From the NCBI GenBank assembly GCA_021797555.1, contig JAJZZM010000001.1:166874-230873 (forward strand): DNA of 64,000 bases, read 5' to 3'. The DNA is from Thermoplasmata archaeon. GTDB lineage: Archaea > Thermoplasmatota > Thermoplasmata > Thermoplasmatales > Thermoplasmataceae. The notes beneath the pieces were generated by a model that saw nothing but the letters and a program-made list of their open reading frames with translations, did no database searches and was not told the DNA's origin. Made by a program: the position numbers and the translations under genes. Positions 25,684-35,945 of the stretch are shown here, one piece after another (the first letter of the stretch is position 1; each line of letters starts with the position of its first letter).

Positions 25684-26217
25684 CTATAATATTAATGAAA
25701 ATAAAAATGATGAATAAAAATTATTATTATAATAAAATGAGTCTTTTTTAACACCGTTGAGTTCAAAATTGTTTTTTAATAAAACATTTATGGATGCTAT
25801 ATTATTTATAAGAACATCTGTATATAAACTATGCATATTTAATTCATTTTTTGAAAATTCTATTACTTTTGACAATGCCCTTGTTGCTATTCCATTGTTT
25901 CTGTATTTTTTGCCTATCCAGTAACCTGTATGCGACCTTAAATCCAGATAGTCTATATCGCTTAAGCCGATTACACCAGATATCTCATCTTTATAAAATA
26001 TATAAAAATCTATTTCAAATATTTCATTATAAATTTCACGGTTTTTGTCAATAAAATTTAATGCATCTTCCTCAGTATAAGGATAATTGAAATTATGGTT
26101 CATTAATAAAAACCCCCTATCCTTTTCATTTGCGATTTCTATAAAATCATTCAGATATTTTTTATCGAAGTAATTTGTTAGTTTAATATCATCAATATAA
26201 AATTCGTAATTTTTCAT
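25684..26217 (-). CDS. GNAT-family N-acetyltransferase (RimJ/RimL-like)
   Basis: A 177-residue acetyltransferase. The acetyl-CoA loop is seen as GKKYRNNGIATRALSKVIEF (R-x-x-G-x-A/G type, about 103-122), preceded by SHTGYWIG and followed by LYTDVLINNIASINVLLKNNFE, which is the typical N-x-x-S-x-x-x-L-x-K-x-G/N-F motif B of the RimJ/RimL branch. Probably acetylates a protein N-terminus or small amine. Divergent from rnhB, 48 nt apart. Confidence 0.85.
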   Translation of the reverse strand: MKNYEFYIDDIKLTNYFDKKYLNDFIEIANEKDRGFLLMNHNFNYPYTEEDALNFIDKNREIYNEIFEIDFYIFYKDEISGVIGLSDIDYLDLRSHTGYWIGKKYRNNGIATRALSKVIEFSKNELNMHSLYTDVLINNIASINVLLKNNFELNGVKKDSFYYNNNFYSSFLFSLIL

Positions 26218-26265
26218 TTTTCCCTATTTATAGAAAATATAAATATATTTTTAATATACCATCAT

Positions 26266-26880
26266 ATGATAAATTGTGGCATTGATGAGGCTGGCCGTGG
26301 ACCGGTCATAGGCCCAATGGTTATGGCTATTTTATGCGGCGATGATGAAAAAATAAAAAATATTGGAGCAAAAGATTCGAAAAAGTTATCGCCATCAAGA
26401 AGGGAAGACCTATTTAATGAACTGATAAAATATAATTATAAATATTTTATAATTGAACCTGAAGAAATAGATGAATACGTAAAAAATAAAAAATTAAATG
26501 TCATGGAAGAAAATTATGCAATAAAACTTATAGGATATACTGAAAATTCATATGATATATATGTGGATTCATTTGATGTAAATGAAAAAAGGCTTGAAGA
26601 AACATTAAAAAAATATACTTTAAAAAAAATTATATGCAAACATCATGCAGATGACATTTATCCTACCGTTTCCGGCGCGTCCATAATAGCCAAAGTAATA
26701 CGTGATAATGAAATAAAAAAGCTGCATGATGTATATGGTGATTTCGGCTCAGGATATCCTTCCGATGAAAGGACGGTAAAATTTCTGGAATATTCGATAA
26801 AAAATAACATAAATATAGAAAAAATAGTGAGAAAACAGTGGAAAACATATAAAAATATAATGTACAGGAAATTATTTTAG
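26266..26880 (+). CDS. rnhB: Ribonuclease HII
   Basis: A 204-residue RNase HII, cutting RNA in RNA-DNA hybrids (primer and ribonucleotide removal). The catalytic Asp/Glu are in GIDEAGRGPVIGPMV (5-19), with a further Asp in YVDSFDVNEKRL (the family D-x-x), and SIIAKVIRDNEI contains the conserved Lys/Arg/Asp. GYPSD near the C-terminus is also typical. ATG at 26266 with TATA-like TATAAATATATTTTT some 25 nt before, thus leaderless. Confidence 0.95.
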   Translation: MINCGIDEAGRGPVIGPMVMAILCGDDEKIKNIGAKDSKKLSPSRREDLFNELIKYNYKYFIIEPEEIDEYVKNKKLNVMEENYAIKLIGYTENSYDIYVDSFDVNEKRLEETLKKYTLKKIICKHHADDIYPTVSGASIIAKVIRDNEIKKLHDVYGDFGSGYPSDERTVKFLEYSIKNNINIEKIVRKQWKTYKNIMYRKLF

Positions 26881-26924
26881 ATATAAATAAAAATAATTAT
26901 ATTGATTGTATATATCCTGCATAG

Positions 26925-27584
26925 ATGAAAATTACTGCTGTCATACCCACAATAAATGAGGAAAGGACAATAGGCAGTGTCATAGATGGCCTTAAAAAAA
27001 TAGATGATATTGAAATAATAGTTGTTGATACACATTCTACAGATAAAACAAGGGAAATAGCTGAAAGCAAAGGTGCAATAGTAATAAATGAAAATAATAG
27101 GGGTTATGGCACGGCATATAAGAAAGGCATAGAAAATGCCAATGGTGATATAATAGTATGCCTTGATGGTGATAATACATATCCCACGGATATAGTGAAG
27201 CCATTAATAGATATTTTAATAATGGATAAGGTTGATTTTATTTCCTGTGATAGAATGGCATTAAGAACTCAGCATAGCTATACATCACTCCATTATGTTG
27301 GCAATAGCGTATTAAACCTTACAATAAGGATGCTGTTTAAAATAAATTTAAATGATTCACAGAGTGGAATGTGGATATTTTATTCTGATTTTTATAAAAA
27401 AATGAAAAATCTAAGCAATGGAATGTCATTTTCTGAAGATATAAAAATAGAGGCAATAAAACTTGGAAAATTAATAGAGATACCTATAATTTATGGAATG
27501 AGAATAACAAAACCAAAGTTAAAAACATGGCATGATGGGTTCCAGAATTTACTGCATTTATTTGTGAAAAGAGTTCAGAATTAG
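26925..27584 (+). CDS. Family 2 glycosyltransferase (dolichol-phosphate sugar synthase type)
   Basis: A 219-residue soluble GT2. VIPTINEERTIGSVI (6-20), VVDTHSTDKTREIA, GYGTAYKKGIENANGD and the metal motif CLDGDNTYPTDI (about 80-91) are intact, so it should be active. YVGNSVLNLTIRMLF and SQSGMWIFYSDFY are typical of polyprenyl-phosphate mannosyl/glucosyl transferases without a GtrA tail. The separate GtrA-like protein at 5354 could serve as its flippase partner. Convergent with an MFS gene, 4-nt overlap. Confidence 0.88.
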   Translation: MKITAVIPTINEERTIGSVIDGLKKIDDIEIIVVDTHSTDKTREIAESKGAIVINENNRGYGTAYKKGIENANGDIIVCLDGDNTYPTDIVKPLIDILIMDKVDFISCDRMALRTQHSYTSLHYVGNSVLNLTIRMLFKINLNDSQSGMWIFYSDFYKKMKNLSNGMSFSEDIKIEAIKLGKLIEIPIIYGMRITKPKLKTWHDGFQNLLHLFVKRVQN

Positions 27585-28819
27585 GATGCTGTGACCTTCT
27601 TCACAGGCATTATATCGGGAGGCTTCGTTTTTATTATAAGTAATAAACCTGACAGAACAATAAAGGCGGCAAGTATAAAATCTATAGAATAGCTTATATC
27701 GAATGCAATAAATCCTGATAAACCCGAACCTATTATCTGTCCAACACCATTTAATGAGTTGTAATAACCTATGATTTTGCCCCTTGTTGTTGCCTCACAC
27801 ATATTTGATATGCTTGTAATCTGGCTTATGCCAATGAAGCTCCATATTGCACCGAAAATTCCATAAACCACTATAAATAATACCAGAAAATTTATGGTGT
27901 CATAAACAAAAAATGATATTATGCCAATAAATATGAATAACACTATCCTCAATGAAACTGAATATGACAACAGTTTATTTGAACCTGTAAAGTTGATATA
28001 TTTGCCTGCAGGCATAAATGTAAGTGCCGAGAATAAACTGTTAAGAAGATACATTATATAAATATCATTTTCACTTGCATTAAATTTTTTTATAACAAAA
28101 ACAGGGTATGGTGTTAGGAATAACTGGAATCCCAGCATAAGTATTAACGTTGTGATCAAATATTTTTTTAGATAATCAGGTATTTTTACCTTTTTTGCTT
28201 CTCCCGGGATGTGCAGTATATGTGTTGGAAAATACCTTACTCTTTCTATTACATGCAAAGTATACATAAAGCCTAGTTTTTTCCTGTTAATTGTTTTATT
28301 AGGTTCTTTAAGTATAATAAAAGAGAAGATGCCTGCAATTAAATAAACAAATGATGAAATAACATACAGGTATGGCAGTATAATTGTGCCTTCACCGGAG
28401 AATAATTCCAATATTGTTACACCTGCACCTAAACCCAGTACAGTGCCTATTGCACTGAAACTGTTAAATTTGCCCATAACCTTTGACCATAGAGTTTTAT
28501 CTGAGTTTTCAAGAATTAATAATGTTGATACGGGCACACTTGCCATGGCTATTATCTGGAATAGTATTAGCATTAGCATATATTCTGGAATATCATGGAC
28601 AAAAATTACCATTAATAATGAAAAAAATGAACCAAGGAAACCTATTAAAATAAAAATTTTCCTTTTTTTAATTTTATCCGATAAATTGCCCCAGAAAATA
28701 AGTGCAGGAACTGAGGCCAGTGATGCTCCCGACGTTATTATACCAACATATTCAACGTTGCTTTTTAAATAAAAAACTATAAATAAAGGAATTAATGGGG
28801 TTGTAAGTCCTGCTGCCAT
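27581..28819 (-). CDS. MFS transporter, start uncertain
   Basis: A 412-residue hydrophobic protein with MFS features: AAGLTTPLIPLFIVFYLKSN, motif A as GNLSDKIKKRKIF (about 44-56) and a second repeat AGKYINFTGSNKL. Two six-helix halves with a central basic loop. The ATG at 28819 starts within what should be helix 1. The frame stays open for 19 more codons upstream (to a TAG at 28877-28879), and these encode KWFIGYVFSN, a typical MFS N-terminus, but contain no ATG, GTG or TTG. Either the short form is used or an unusual start codon is. Substrate unknown. Confidence 0.82.
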   Translation of the reverse strand: MAAGLTTPLIPLFIVFYLKSNVEYVGIITSGASLASVPALIFWGNLSDKIKKRKIFILIGFLGSFFSLLMVIFVHDIPEYMLMLILFQIIAMASVPVSTLLILENSDKTLWSKVMGKFNSFSAIGTVLGLGAGVTILELFSGEGTIILPYLYVISSFVYLIAGIFSFIILKEPNKTINRKKLGFMYTLHVIERVRYFPTHILHIPGEAKKVKIPDYLKKYLITTLILMLGFQLFLTPYPVFVIKKFNASENDIYIMYLLNSLFSALTFMPAGKYINFTGSNKLLSYSVSLRIVLFIFIGIISFFVYDTINFLVLFIVVYGIFGAIWSFIGISQITSISNMCEATTRGKIIGYYNSLNGVGQIIGSGLSGFIAFDISYSIDFILAAFIVLSGLLLIIKTKPPDIMPVKKVTAS

Positions 28820-28963
28820 ATTTGAAAATACATAACCAATGAACCATTTATTGTCCGTTAAATCACTTAAATAGACCTAATAACTAGGGTATATATCTAT
28901 TTTTTTATAGTTGTTTATACATATATTTTGGGCATTGTGATGTAAAAATGAATATTTTATATG

Positions 28964-29038
28964 TAATTAACCTTAAATATTATAAATATATAGATTAAAT
29001 TCATAAATAATATAAAAAATTGTTGTAATGGTTAATTA
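28964..29038. repeat. 9-bp inverted repeat before the nucleoside phosphorylase
   Basis: TAATTAACC (28964-28972) and GGTTAATTA (29030-29038) are perfect complements about 57 nt apart in the gap before the phosphorylase gene at 29077. The right arm lies 39 nt before the ATG, so it would sit at the promoter. Could be an operator pair or chance in A/T-rich DNA. Confidence 0.25.
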
Positions 29039-29076
29039 TAGATAACTTATTTATTATATACTGTAATATTAAAATC

Positions 29077-29778
29077 ATGGCAATAATACAGTCTAATAAA
29101 GAGGATATAGGTGAAAATATTATAACAGTCGGAAATTTAAACAGGCAGAAAACTGTAAATTCACTGTTAACCGATGTAAAAAAAATAAATGAATTTGCAG
29201 GATACTATGCATACACAGGAAAATATAATGGTGAAAAGGTTACTACAGTATTCCATGGTATTGGGACACCATCAATGGCACTGATTTCAAATGACCTTGC
29301 ATCACTCGGTGCAAAAAAGATCGTTAGGTTTGGATCGGGATTTTCTGTAACACCGGATTTGAAACCTGGTGAACTTGCAGTTGTAATGGGATATTCATAC
29401 AATACAAATGGAACGTTTTACCAGTATTTAAAGGACAATATGAGCATTGCCTTAACCCCGGATTATGAACTGTTAAGGAAATTAACGGATAATCTTGATA
29501 AAAAATCATTGAAATATAGAACAGGAAATGTCTTTACCAGTGATGCCCTGCAGACACATGATGACGAGCTTGTAAAAAAACTGGCCGAAAGAAACCAGAT
29601 AGCCGTTGAACTTGAAGGTGCGGGCCTATACTTTATGGCAAATATTAAAAAATTTAAAACGGTTTCAATGCATTTAATCTATGGAAACCTGGCAACTGGA
29701 GAAAACTTAAAGCCCGAAGACAGGGATAAAACAGAAAAAGAGGCTGCACAGGCATTGATAGAAACAATAATAGATTAA
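29077..29778 (+). CDS. Nucleoside phosphorylase (PNP/UDP family)
   Basis: A 233-residue phosphorylase cleaving purine or pyrimidine nucleosides with phosphate. The phosphate/ribose site residues are seen in FHGIGTPSMALISNDLASLG (about 65-84) and FGSGFSV, and the ribose-binding AVELEGAGLYFMAN (E-x-E-x-A type, here V-E-L-E-G) near 184-197. TSDALQTHDDEL corresponds to the F-x-SDxF loop. Base preference (uridine versus purine/MTA) cannot be fixed. Own promoter. Confidence 0.88.
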   Translation: MAIIQSNKEDIGENIITVGNLNRQKTVNSLLTDVKKINEFAGYYAYTGKYNGEKVTTVFHGIGTPSMALISNDLASLGAKKIVRFGSGFSVTPDLKPGELAVVMGYSYNTNGTFYQYLKDNMSIALTPDYELLRKLTDNLDKKSLKYRTGNVFTSDALQTHDDELVKKLAERNQIAVELEGAGLYFMANIKKFKTVSMHLIYGNLATGENLKPEDRDKTEKEAAQALIETIID

Positions 29779-29850
29779 ATTATTTAATAACTTTTTTTAA
29801 TAAATTTAAAAAAAGAATATATAATTATATTATTTTATAATATATAGTAG

Positions 29851-31704
29851 ATGAATAAATTTATTCCAAGGGAATGGCAGGAAAGTTTAATAACAACGGT
29901 ATCAAAAAACCTTGAGGAAAGGAATACAATAGCCCTAGAAGCTCCTACCGGATCCGGAAAAACCTCATTTATATTATATCTATCATTTTTAACGGATAAA
30001 AAAATAATATATTTAACAAGGACACATAATGAATTTACAAGAATTTATGAGGACAATGAAAAATATTTTAATTTACCCATAATATATTTATTTGGCAAAA
30101 ACAATTTATGCCCCTTAAAGGAACGCTGGTATGATGATGAAGAACAGAAAAATGTATGCAAGGGATGCATATTAAAGGATAGAATAATAAAAATGGATTT
30201 ATTAAAAACCGGTTCACCGGAGGAGTTTATAAATTATGTTATTGATGATTCCCTGGAAAAAATAAGGAAGGATATAAACAGTAATAACATGGCAAGGGAC
30301 ACAAAGGGCAATTTAACTGCACTGAAAAAGGATAGAATGGAATCATATTGCCCGTATTATTCCGTAAGGGAAAATATGAAAAATGCTAAAATAATAATGA
30401 TGACATATAACTATTTACTGAATCCATCAATAAGATATAATGTGTTTTATAATAATGATGAGGAAAAGATTGACTTAAACGATTATTATATAATTTTTGA
30501 TGAGGCACATAACCTGGATTCTGTAATAGAAAACTTTGGAAGATCCTTAACAAACAAATCAATTTTAAGGGCAATAGATTTGCTTGTAAAAGAATTTCCA
30601 TTAAATAAATATAAATGTCATGAACGTGTTGAATCCAATTTAATTTTGGAAGATCTATTAAATAATTTCAGTTCAACAAGGGGAACTGACAATTTAAAAT
30701 TGTTTAAGTTCTCAAATGACTTTTTATTTAGAATAAAAGATTTGGAATCATTAAAGAAGATTTCGGACGAATTTGATAAAATGAATGATGAAAGGCCATT
30801 AAAAGATAGAGGCAAAAATTATATAGAAACTGTATATAATTTTCTATATGATTACCAGAGAATGGAAAATGGAGGATTATATTCATCAACAAATTTCAAT
30901 GGAAAAGAACTAAGGCTAAAAATAATGTATTATAACACATCGGAATATTTCTCATTTTTAAAGGGTAGGCCGGTTATTTTCATGTCCGGTACACTGCCTT
31001 CAGAGGAACATATATCAAAGGTCTGGAATCTGGACAATGTTTTTTATATAAATATAAATGATATTTTCAAGAATACCGGCGGCCTAAAAAAATATAGAAT
31101 TGTAGATGGATATACAACACTTGGGAAATACAGGAACAATATAGAAGAGTGGTCAAACATGCTTAAGAAATACATGGATTTTATCATGAATATATACAGT
31201 GAATCTGAAAAAAGTGTCATTGTGGCCGTTCCGTCATATAAGATAATGTTTGGTGATGCTGATAAAAATATACCCGGCATGGCAACATATTTGCCGGATG
31301 ACATGAGAAAAAACGTATTTTTTGAAAATAAAAAGATATCGTTTAGTTATCTTGAAAAGAAAGCCCTTGAATCAAAAATAATCATATTTTCAGTACATGG
31401 TGGAAAACTTCTGGAAGGGATGCAGTTAATAAAAAACAGCAAAAGCTTACTCAGTGATGTTGTCATAGCCGGCTTACCTTTAATACCGCTAGATGATTAT
31501 AGAAAAAATAAAATAAACTATTTGGAAAAAACACTTGGCAGAAGTTCATACAATGTCCTATACTATGAATATGCATTAATAAAGGTAAAGCAGGCCGCAG
31601 GACGATCGACAAGATCTCCGGATGATAATGCAAATATATGGCTATGTGATGACAGATTTGATTCATATTACTGGAAAAAGAATTTGCTGAACAGTGAACT
31701 ATAA
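29851..31704 (+). CDS. xpd: XPD/Rad3-family Fe-S DNA helicase
   Basis: A 617-residue superfamily 2 5'-3' helicase. Walker A APTGSGKTSF is at 31-40. The iron-sulphur domain cysteines are Cys87, Cys103, Cys106 and Cys167 (CPLKERW, CKGC, YCPYY). The DEAH box IIFDEAHNLD is near 216-225. Motif IV-VI stretches are present, including FSVHGGKLLEGM and QAAGRSTRSPDD. Archaeal XPD is of this size and works in repair and helix unwinding. Isolated gene; ATG at 29851. Confidence 0.94.
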   Translation: MNKFIPREWQESLITTVSKNLEERNTIALEAPTGSGKTSFILYLSFLTDKKIIYLTRTHNEFTRIYEDNEKYFNLPIIYLFGKNNLCPLKERWYDDEEQKNVCKGCILKDRIIKMDLLKTGSPEEFINYVIDDSLEKIRKDINSNNMARDTKGNLTALKKDRMESYCPYYSVRENMKNAKIIMMTYNYLLNPSIRYNVFYNNDEEKIDLNDYYIIFDEAHNLDSVIENFGRSLTNKSILRAIDLLVKEFPLNKYKCHERVESNLILEDLLNNFSSTRGTDNLKLFKFSNDFLFRIKDLESLKKISDEFDKMNDERPLKDRGKNYIETVYNFLYDYQRMENGGLYSSTNFNGKELRLKIMYYNTSEYFSFLKGRPVIFMSGTLPSEEHISKVWNLDNVFYININDIFKNTGGLKKYRIVDGYTTLGKYRNNIEEWSNMLKKYMDFIMNIYSESEKSVIVAVPSYKIMFGDADKNIPGMATYLPDDMRKNVFFENKKISFSYLEKKALESKIIIFSVHGGKLLEGMQLIKNSKSLLSDVVIAGLPLIPLDDYRKNKINYLEKTLGRSSYNVLYYEYALIKVKQAAGRSTRSPDDNANIWLCDDRFDSYYWKKNLLNSEL

Positions 31705-31736
31705 AATTTAATAAGTAATTTTATATTACAGTATTT

Positions 31737-32129
31737 ATGCCAATAATAATAGAATCAACAGTAAAATCTGAAAAATTTTTGAGGCCTTTAAATGGGAACT
31801 CTTCAAATATGCATCTATCTGTAAATTCCAGATATCTGGCAGATAGATATAACATAAAAAATGAAGGTGAAATAAATGCAAAAATATTATCAGTTTATGG
31901 CATTAAGGATTACCTAAATACCGATGATTTAAAGGACTTTGAAAATATGGATATAAAAATGTATATATTGCCTGCAGGCTGTGGCCCTAATGATGGATTA
32001 TTTTTTGATAATACCATGATAAAAGTATTTGATAAACACTCCATAATTCCTGATAAATATATATTTAAAATAGCAATAGATAAGATAGGCAATAATAAAA
32101 TTATTGATGATATAGATATAAAAGAATAA
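31737..32129 (+). CDS. Uncharacterised 130-aa protein
   Basis: Not recognised. A cytosolic protein with a beta-rich C-terminal part: MYILPAGCGPNDGLFFDNTM then MIKVFDKHSIIPDKYIFKIA. The first 60 residues resemble a short adaptor-like region with LRPLNGNSSNMHLSVNSRYLADRY. One cysteine. It follows xpd by 32 nt and may be co-transcribed, but a TATA-like run also lies between. Confidence 0.6.
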   Translation: MPIIIESTVKSEKFLRPLNGNSSNMHLSVNSRYLADRYNIKNEGEINAKILSVYGIKDYLNTDDLKDFENMDIKMYILPAGCGPNDGLFFDNTMIKVFDKHSIIPDKYIFKIAIDKIGNNKIIDDIDIKE

Positions 32130-32265
32130 ATTATTTTACTGCTGTTAACAGAATGATAAAATATTTATTTGATTTTGTATTATCAAAATACATTTAATAA
32201 TAATTAATAAATTGCATATGCATAAAAGCAAAATATTAAAAATGAAAATGTAATAACCTTATTAA

Positions 32266-32338
32266 GCCGCCATAGCTCAGTTGGTAGAGCACTCGGCTGT
32301 TAACCGAGCGGTCGTCGGTTCAAACCCGACTGACGGCG
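32266..32338 (+). tRNA. tRNA-Asn(GTT)
   Basis: A 73-nt cloverleaf: acceptor GCCGCCA / TGACGGC, D-arm GCTC-AGTTGGTA-GAGC, anticodon stem CTCGG/CCGAG with loop CTGTTAA (anticodon GTT), T-arm GTCGG-TTCAAAC-CCGAC, discriminator G. The acceptor stem has a C5:A68 mismatch; the rest pairs. No intron, no encoded CCA. Only 3 nt separate it from the next tRNA, so they are one transcript. Confidence 0.95.
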
Positions 32339-32341
32339 CAT

Positions 32342-32415
32342 GGGGTTGTAGCTCAGCTAGGTAGAGCGCCTGGCTCATAACCAGGTGGTCGTCGGTTCAA
32401 ACCCGGCCAGCCCCA
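32342..32415 (+). tRNA. tRNA with CAT anticodon (elongator Met, or Ile2)
   Basis: A 74-nt cloverleaf: acceptor GGGGTTG/CAGCCCC, D-arm GCTC..GAGC, anticodon stem CCTGG/CCAGG with loop CTCATAA, T-arm GTCGG/CCGGC, discriminator A. It lacks the A1-U72 or triple G-C initiator pattern, so it is elongator Met or an Ile2 tRNA whose C34 is changed to agmatidine. No intron. Confidence 0.92.
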
Positions 32416-32440
32416 TTTCTCAGAAATTTTAAAAGATTAA

Positions 32441-32803
32441 TTATAAATTATTTATGGAATCCCTGATGAATATAAGCAGTAACCCTGTAATTAGACCTGA
32501 AAAAAAGACTCCGAAGATGGCATATGCAATTTTATTGATTTCCATTAATTTTTTAATATTGTTATTTTTTATATATTTATACATTTTATTTATATGAATA
32601 ATTTCAATTAATGTGTTTATGAGCATAATTCCAAGAATGGTTATATAAAGGTAGCCTAAAGTGCTTCCGGCAACAACGCCGAAAAGTTTTGTGTAAAACA
32701 TGCCTGCAAACAATAGTGATAATATTGCAAGAAATAATATTGAATATAATAATGTGCTGTATATTTCAAATCTTATTGTGCTTATTTTCTCATTGCTTTC
32801 CAT
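32441..32803 (-). CDS. Small membrane protein (120 aa)
   Basis: Not recognised. Three hydrophobic segments at about 16-40, 46-66 and 90-112 (LYSILFLAILSLLFAGMFY is the first). Short polar N-terminus with MESNEKIS; a basic loop INKMYKYIKNNNIKKLM between segments 2 and 3. No catalytic motif. Minus strand, between the tRNA pair and the Trm56-HD gene. Confidence 0.6.
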   Translation of the reverse strand: MESNEKISTIRFEIYSTLLYSILFLAILSLLFAGMFYTKLFGVVAGSTLGYLYITILGIMLINTLIEIIHINKMYKYIKNNNIKKLMEINKIAYAIFGVFFSGLITGLLLIFIRDSINNL

Positions 32804-32860
32804 ATACCGTCATTGCTTTAAATTGACGTTGTGTATATAACATTAATTGATTAAAATGGA

Positions 32861-34401
<1,541 letters not shown>

Positions 34402-34818
34402 TTTAATCTATATGCTTAAATTAAATATAATAATTTCTAAATGGAAGATTTTGAGGCACGGTTATTTTTATCCGCCTTTAATTAACTGTATTTAAAGGCC
34501 GTATTTTATTTCCATAAATCCATATAATAAATTTATATTTTCATTATATAAACATCTATAAGGCATACAGAAAGTTAAAGAAAATAGAATCTACGGTATG
34601 CAGGCATATAAATCAGTATCCTGTGGCCCTTTTACTGGGAATTAAGATTTTATTGTGTATAAAGCTAAAACTATCCTGGTTTATTGATAAAAGACCATTA
34701 ATATGAAACAATAAACTTGTAATCTATGCAGATGGACCAATCAAGAAAGTTGATGTACAAAATATTTATGCCATGCAGATTAAAGAAAAGTTAATGTATT
34801 ATTTATAAATGATGTTCT
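34402..34818. other. 417-nt spacer with ORF remnants
   Basis: No intact gene. Two open stretches on the plus strand look like remains of coding sequence: about 34505-34703 (contains IESTVCRHINQYPVALLLG) and 34716-34808 (LVIYADGPIKKVDVQNIYAM), in the same direction but without starts. Only A/T-rich sequence otherwise. Confidence 0.35.
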
Positions 34819-35199
34819 GTGAAAAACTATAGCGGCCATATAATATTTGATGATAGCTTTCAGTGGAAGGACATTGAGAAATACTTCCCGGATATGTGGG
34901 AAATAATAGAGGAAGAATCAAAATTAAATGCTGAAGAGAAGCAATTTAATGATATATTGCTGGAGTTAAACCTTGAAGAAATTAGGAAAAATAAAAAACC
35001 GTTTGGCTATAGAAGGGAAAACGCAAGATACAGAATGATATTTCCACAGAATAAAAGTGAAATAACGATATATAGAAATATAGCATCGGAAAATATAGAG
35101 GAGTTAACAGAGAAACTTGCACATGAAATACGGAATAAAAAAATTAAATATACAATAAAATACGATGATATGTTATTTTACAAACTTGGCAAGAAATAA
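34819..35199 (+). CDS. Uncharacterised 126-aa protein, GTG start
   Basis: Not recognised. The GTG at 34819 is the start; the nearby ATG at 34812 is in another frame and ends after six codons. The protein is charged and helical, with an aromatic N-terminal part (FDDSFQWKDIEKYFPDMWEI) and a beta-alpha C-terminal part (EITIYRNIASENIEEL, IKYTIKYDDMLFYKL). No cysteines; no membrane segment. The last 22 nt overlap the convergent cobS gene. Confidence 0.6.
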   Translation: MKNYSGHIIFDDSFQWKDIEKYFPDMWEIIEEESKLNAEEKQFNDILLELNLEEIRKNKKPFGYRRENARYRMIFPQNKSEITIYRNIASENIEELTEKLAHEIRNKKIKYTIKYDDMLFYKLGKK

Positions 35200-35945
35200 A
35201 ATTTAAGGTTTAATATTATAAATATAAATGATATAACATAAAATAATAAACGTGTTACCTCACCGACGGAACCTATAATATCACCGTTTATTCCATGATA
35301 ATCTATATTTATTCTGGTTTTTGAGAATTTGATTATGAAGAATATTATAAAGAATATTATTATATTATAAAAATCAAGGATAAATGCAATAAACAGCGGA
35401 ATAGCATTGTAAATAAAAGCTTTTGTATTAAGTTTCTGCATAAAAATATTGCCTAACCCCTCATTAAATGAATCCATATTATTCATTGAGTATAACGTTA
35501 TATACTTTGATACCAGCTCACCGGATATTATTATTATAAAGCCATCGATATTATTAAAAAATGTTAGAAATGCAATGGCATTTATATAAACTATAAACAA
35601 CAATCCAATGCCGCCGGAACCCGTATATTTATCCTTTATTACCCTCTGCTTGTTTTCATATCCTGATACCATTAATGAGTCACCAAAATCCATTAAGGCA
35701 TCCAAATGGTTAAAGCCATAAATCAGTATTATCAGTGATACTGCAACTACGGCTGCTATTATACTATTATATTTATAAACGAAAAAATAGAGTAATGCAG
35801 GTATAATGCTTACTATCAAACCTGTTAACGTAAAAAAGTATAATGTATATTTGGTTATTCCATAATTTTTTTTCAGTGGTATCACTGTAAAAAACGATAG
35901 TGCCGATAAAAAGCCGTTTAAATATTTATTTGTTATATCTTTCAT
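35178..35945 (-). CDS. cobS: Adenosylcobinamide-GDP ribazoletransferase (cobalamin synthase)
   Basis: A 255-residue membrane enzyme joining AdoCbi-GDP and alpha-ribazole in the last step of the B12 nucleotide-loop pathway. It has 6-7 membrane segments and the CobS signature GFNHLDALMDFGDSLMVSG (about 74-92) with the D-x-x-D-x-x-D metal motif, followed by KDKYTGSGGIGLL. No other cob genes adjoin; it overlaps the gamma-carbonic-anhydrase-like gene upstream by 20 nt. The B12-type radical SAM protein (23869) and other corrinoid users would need its product. Confidence 0.93.
   Translation of the reverse strand: MKDITNKYLNGFLSALSFFTVIPLKKNYGITKYTLYFFTLTGLIVSIIPALLYFFVYKYNSIIAAVVAVSLIILIYGFNHLDALMDFGDSLMVSGYENKQRVIKDKYTGSGGIGLLFIVYINAIAFLTFFNNIDGFIIIISGELVSKYITLYSMNNMDSFNEGLGNIFMQKLNTKAFIYNAIPLFIAFILDFYNIIIFFIIFFIIKFSKTRINIDYHGINGDIIGSVGEVTRLLFYVISFIFIILNLKFYFLPSL

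Noticed and set aside
32342-32415. Initiator tRNA-Met
   Set aside because: Has GGGG-start acceptor and lacks the initiator-type A1-U72/three G-C anticodon stem pattern, so elongator Met or Ile2 is preferred.
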